This document shows, piece after piece, positions 17,336-20,321 of a stretch of 20,321 bases of DNA (the stretch's first letter is position 1; each line of letters begins with the position of its first letter). The notes beneath the pieces are model-generated. The model worked only from the letters and a program-made list of their open reading frames with translations, was not told the origin of the DNA and ran no database searches. Source of the stretch: Zygnema cylindricum (taxonomy: Eukaryota > Streptophyta > Zygnematophyceae > Zygnematales > Zygnemataceae); the NCBI GenBank assembly GCA_037447655.1, contig JBBHKE010002059.1, forward strand, positions 64,001 through 84,321, written 5' to 3'. The translations under genes and the position numbers were made by a program.

Positions 17336-17889
17336 CGAAGGTACAACGCGAATCGTTATTAGTGTCAATAACTCTAATTTGGGTTCTTAAAATTTTGATT
17401 TTTTTTTTCAAATAGGATACATGATTTCTTTTTTTCCTTGACGTTAATTAAGGTACCGTACAAAATAGTGTAAAGCCCGAAAGTACAATAAAATCTTAAT
17501 AGTGTGGTGTACGGTCGATGTCAGACCGTACATAAATGTACCTTTTCAATTGAATTTTTTTTAAAAAATGAATTATGTCAGACGCGCACGCATAGGAACG
17601 TGCTTTCAAAAAAACGTGATTAGTCTGACATGTAAATTAGTATGGCATGTACGGATATTTTAAATTCGCGACGGCGTACGAATTCTAATATTTTGTATGG
17701 ATACATGTATTAATGTATATAATCGTACGGCGAATATTCCATTTTTGCTGTTCCCAAATTAGCATTAACGCCGAAATTAGAATACACCTTTTTTTTGAAA
17801 AAATTTCAAATTCTTAATTAACATCAATTACGGTAAATTTTCTTCAACACTATTTAAAATTTGACACTAATAACGATTCGCGGTGTAGC
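17336..17889. mobile_element. Candidate MITE or foldback element with 26-bp terminal inverted repeats
   Basis: The left arm from 17344 (ACAACGCGAATCG...) and the right arm ending at 17887, read in reverse complement (ACACCGCGAATCG...), match at 25 of 26 bases through GTGTCAA. An 8-bp direct repeat ATGACTTC lies at 17328-17335 and 17890-17897, possibly a target duplication of hAT size. The outermost bases of the arms do not line up perfectly (the left has about four extra), so the boundary is provisional. No transposase is present. The right half (about 17645-17888) is homologous, inverted, to 19976-20215. Confidence 0.55.
17508..17532. other. Perfect 9-bp hairpin inside the candidate MITE
   Basis: TGTACGGTC (17508-17516) and GACCGTACA (17524-17532) are exact complements with a 7-base loop. 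Confidence 0.7.
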
Positions 17890-18034
17890 ATGACTTCATT
17901 ATGTCACAAAACCCTAGACATCTACAATGTCACAAAAACCTCGACGTCGACAACCGTCGCCGTTTTTGTAGACGTCAACTTTCGTAGTCGTCTACATTTC
18001 GTTTCGTACTCCGTCGCACATTTTGTAGAACAAT

Positions 18035-18140
18035 GACCTGGTACGCAAGTACGTGTGGTACAACGACATGGTATGCAAGTACGTGTGGTACAAGGACATG
18101 GTGTGCAAGTACGTGTGGTAAAACGACATGGTACGCAAAT
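18035..18140. repeat. 30-bp tandem repeat, about 3.5 copies
   Basis: Units start at 18035, 18065, 18095 and 18125 and differ by a few bases. As 30 is a multiple of three, frames stay open on both strands. From ATG 18033 the plus strand encodes a 66-residue peptide with TWYASTCGTT-type repeats; the minus strand encodes a Cys-rich repeat (CTTRTC and PC motifs) within 79 codons. Neither resembles a family I know, and neither shows a signal peptide, so I treat this as a minisatellite. Confidence 0.85.
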
Positions 18141-18142
18141 GA

Positions 18143-18960
18143 AGATTTTAACTTTTCTCACATGTTCAATTGTCTATGTGAACGAAGGACAATAGCGGCT
18201 ACTCTGTGGGAATGTCAACACAATTTGGTGTAATGTATGTTAATAAGTGTTAATGGTTTGTTAGGTTTTAGTTCAAAACATCATTCACAACACTATTTTT
18301 TTATTGCACAAATAATTTCGTTTCAATAATAGCGATTCACGCTGTAACATCACGCGCACGTGGCGCACTGATCCCGCGTAATCTTGTGTTCAATTATCGA
18401 AAATTGTCAAAGATTTTGAAGCGTCTTATTTGACTCCAAGATTTGCACATGGGTTCGTCAAAGATTTTCAGGCGTACAATCTGACCGTAAATTTGGAAGG
18501 ATACGATCTCGTCATACCAACAACAAAAATATAAACCGCCAAAAAGCGCCGGAAACCACTAAGGACAATGGAAAACGAAGGGATCTTAACAGGATATTTA
18601 AAGGTACCGTAAAAATTTTCTGGTGTTTGGTGAATCTACGACGTGAATTTAGGTCGCGGCACTAACTTTTTTTGCACACGTGTATAGATTTTAGAAGTCC
18701 GTAGCCTTCCTTGAGCTGAAGTGAATGCTTTGCAGATGCGGACAAAAAAATCGAACGGTCCACGATTGCGCCTTGAGGCGTGTAAAATATCTCGATAGAA
18801 TTTCGGTTAAAAAAAATGTTGTTTAAAAAACGAAAGAAAAACAGTACAAAAAAAAAAGAAAACTGTACAATTACTTACGAAATGGTACAATAGCGTACGT
18901 AATTACTAGATTATCGTACGATATCTACACGAACCTCTTAAGTCTTAACATACCTAACCG
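18143..18960. other. AT-rich stretch, no gene seen
   Basis: The only notable item is another copy of the inverted-repeat motif at about 18301-18350 (minus strand, CGTGAATCGCTATTATTG), whose flank (GAAATTATTTG) is shared with the plus-strand copy near 19663-19700. Confidence 0.55.
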
Positions 18961-18964
18961 AAAG

Positions 18965-19240
18965 GGAAAATGCTTGGCGGATGCAAAAAATCTGCTAAAT
19001 ATAATTTCTTCACAAAACGACAAAAAACATTCGGTTAATGACGCATAAAATCTGTCAGAATCCAGGTGTACATTTTCAGAACGCGATCCGTTTTATCTTG
19101 AAACGCAAAATATCTGCCGGAACCTCATGTACAAAAAAAAATTCACAAAACGACAAAACAATACTGGTTTGGCACCAGGAAAATCTGTCAGAATACATGT
19201 GCAAAATTCCAAAATAATCTGTTTGTTTTGGAAGCAAACA
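18965..19240. repeat. Degenerate tandem repeats of about 60-70 bp
   Basis: Four or so units each carry a GCAAAAAATCTGYYRGAA-type core (near 18982, 19044, 19105 and 19174). The first and third also share CACAAAACGACAAAA. Single related cores occur nearby (about 19640). No coding potential is seen. This looks like an eroded satellite-like array. Confidence 0.6.
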
Positions 19241-19442
19241 AAACCAACAGGCTGTACTCCCATTGGGTCAGCTGGCGGGTCAAAGGCTACCTAAAAAATA
19301 TTTCGCAAAATAGTATCTGCAAAAAGCGCAATCATTACTAGTGTGTCGGTTTCCTATGGATAAAAAAACTATCAAACACTACGCCCGCTCATCGTTATTA
19401 AAGTTAATGTTTTTTTCGCGAGTTAAAAAATCTTTTCTCCGT

Positions 19443-19540
19443 GCACACTTTTCGGATTTGTCAATAGGAGACCGCCAATAGGAGGGTGAAAATCTTACCT
19501 TCCAATAGCAACCGTCGGATTGAAAATCCGACAAGTGTGC
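19443..19540. other. Inverted repeat with competing hairpins
   Basis: The outer arms 19443-19459 and 19524-19540 are complementary at about 16 of 17 bases. The right arm overlaps a tighter perfect hairpin, GTCGGATT (19514-19521), loop GAA, AATCCGAC (19525-19532). The two folds exclude each other. Confidence 0.65.
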
Positions 19541-19975
19541 TCGAATTAAAAATGTTTAAGCGGCGGAAAAACGTCAACACTAGTAATAATAATCGGTGTG
19601 TCATTGCTCCACGCGAACATTTTGACATAATCGGAACAAGACGCAAAAAACCTGCTAAGAACTACACCTAGAATCGTTGTTATTGTAAAGAAATTATTTG
19701 ATTAAAGAAATTAATAATGTTATAAATACTATGTTGAATTCAAGAGCCTGACGCCATCAAAACATTAACGCTAATTTATGCATTAATATTGTTATTTACA
19801 CATCTAACAATAATTTGGATACACATTCCCATATTGTGGCCGACTGGCCGGTATAGGTCCAATTTTGAAAATGTGAAAATAGGTTCGCGCGATTTCCGGA
19901 AAAAACTTTGTCATATTATTAAAAATCAAATATGAGTACGCTTTCCTACGTCGACTACACTACAGTACTGTACAG

Positions 19976-20215
19976 TACACCGCCAATCGCTATTAGCGTG
20001 TAGGTTTGAATAGTGTATACTATTTTTTAGCGTGGTGTACGCTAATTAAGAATTTGAAAATTTCGGAAAAAAACATACATTCTAATTGTTTACTAATGCT
20101 AATTTGGGTCTCTGAAAAAAAAATGTCGGTCGCAAACATGCATATGCTAATATATGTACCCGTACAATTTTTTTGAAATCGTACGCCGTCACTAAAAACA
20201 TTCGTACGTACATTT
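19976..20215 (+). repeat. Second, diverged copy of the candidate MITE end
   Basis: Starting at ACACCGCCAATCGCTATTAG, about 240 bp align with the reverse complement of 17645-17888. Shared strings include TAATTAAGAATTTGAAA, AATGCTAATTTGGG and CGTACGCCGTC. No matching opposite arm is found before the window ends. Confidence 0.7.
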
Positions 20216-20321
20216 CAGACTATTTTACCACAGTTAAGCGTCGACGCTACGCCGTAAAGTTTACATTTTTCGTCCAGTTGTAAGAAGTGTAATTTGTAAG
20301 GTTGTAATGTTTACGCAACGC

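Noticed and set aside
15936-17411. Several open frames of 80-127 codons in the AT-rich right part
   Set aside because: Low-complexity composition, overlapping on both strands, no recognisable motifs, no splice-consistent arrangement.

Overview
The window looks like intergenic heterochromatin of a land plant, built almost wholly from nested and decayed LTR retrotransposons. I see no host gene, no rRNA and no convincing functional tRNA gene. The plant assignment rests on Ty1/copia gag-pol proteins of plant type, plant-style LTRs starting TGTTG, and a miniature element whose primer-binding site matches the 3' end of plant initiator tRNA-Met.

Layout. 1-1667 and 7450-7534: the 5' end (LTR, gag, start of protease) of minus-strand copia element A; its LTR is split by the next element. 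1668-7444: copia element B, plus strand, complete from LTR to LTR with a 5-bp target duplication (CAGAT) but with a broken gag-pol. 7572-7850: GC-rich tandem repeats. About 7880-8831: the 3' part of an LTR from a third copia (C). 8832-12015: minus-strand copia D (5' LTR, gag, protease), whose LTR is interrupted at 10815-11329 by a 515-bp TRIM. 12016-12417: unassigned. 12418 to about 15157: plus-strand copia E, truncated at its 5' end (reverse transcriptase, RNase H, 3' LTR), with an LTR homologous to that of D. 15158-20321: AT-rich and without genes, holding inverted-repeat elements, two tandem-repeat blocks and several hairpins.

The main discovery is the TRIM at 10815-11329. Its two 229-bp LTRs look identical, it has a perfect 5-bp target duplication (CCGTG), an initiator-Met PBS abutting the 5' LTR, a G-rich polypurine tract abutting the 3' LTR, and an internal region of only 57 bp. 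Inside each LTR is a 71-nt tRNA-like domain that folds as a full cloverleaf, with Pol III A and B boxes and a TTTT run just after it. Cassandra TRIMs carry 5S rRNA promoters in their LTRs; I know of no described TRIM with a tRNA domain there, but could not search.

A second theme joins the large copia elements. In A, B and C the gag start codon lies inside the LTR, 56-68 bp before its end, as in yeast Ty1. The sequence just after the LTR, which is also gag coding sequence, resembles the complement of the anticodon arm of initiator tRNA-Met (clearest in D). This suggests priming by a half-tRNA, as in Drosophila copia and yeast Ty5, rather than by the tRNA 3' end. The relative order of insertion is A before B, and D before the TRIM, which is the youngest.
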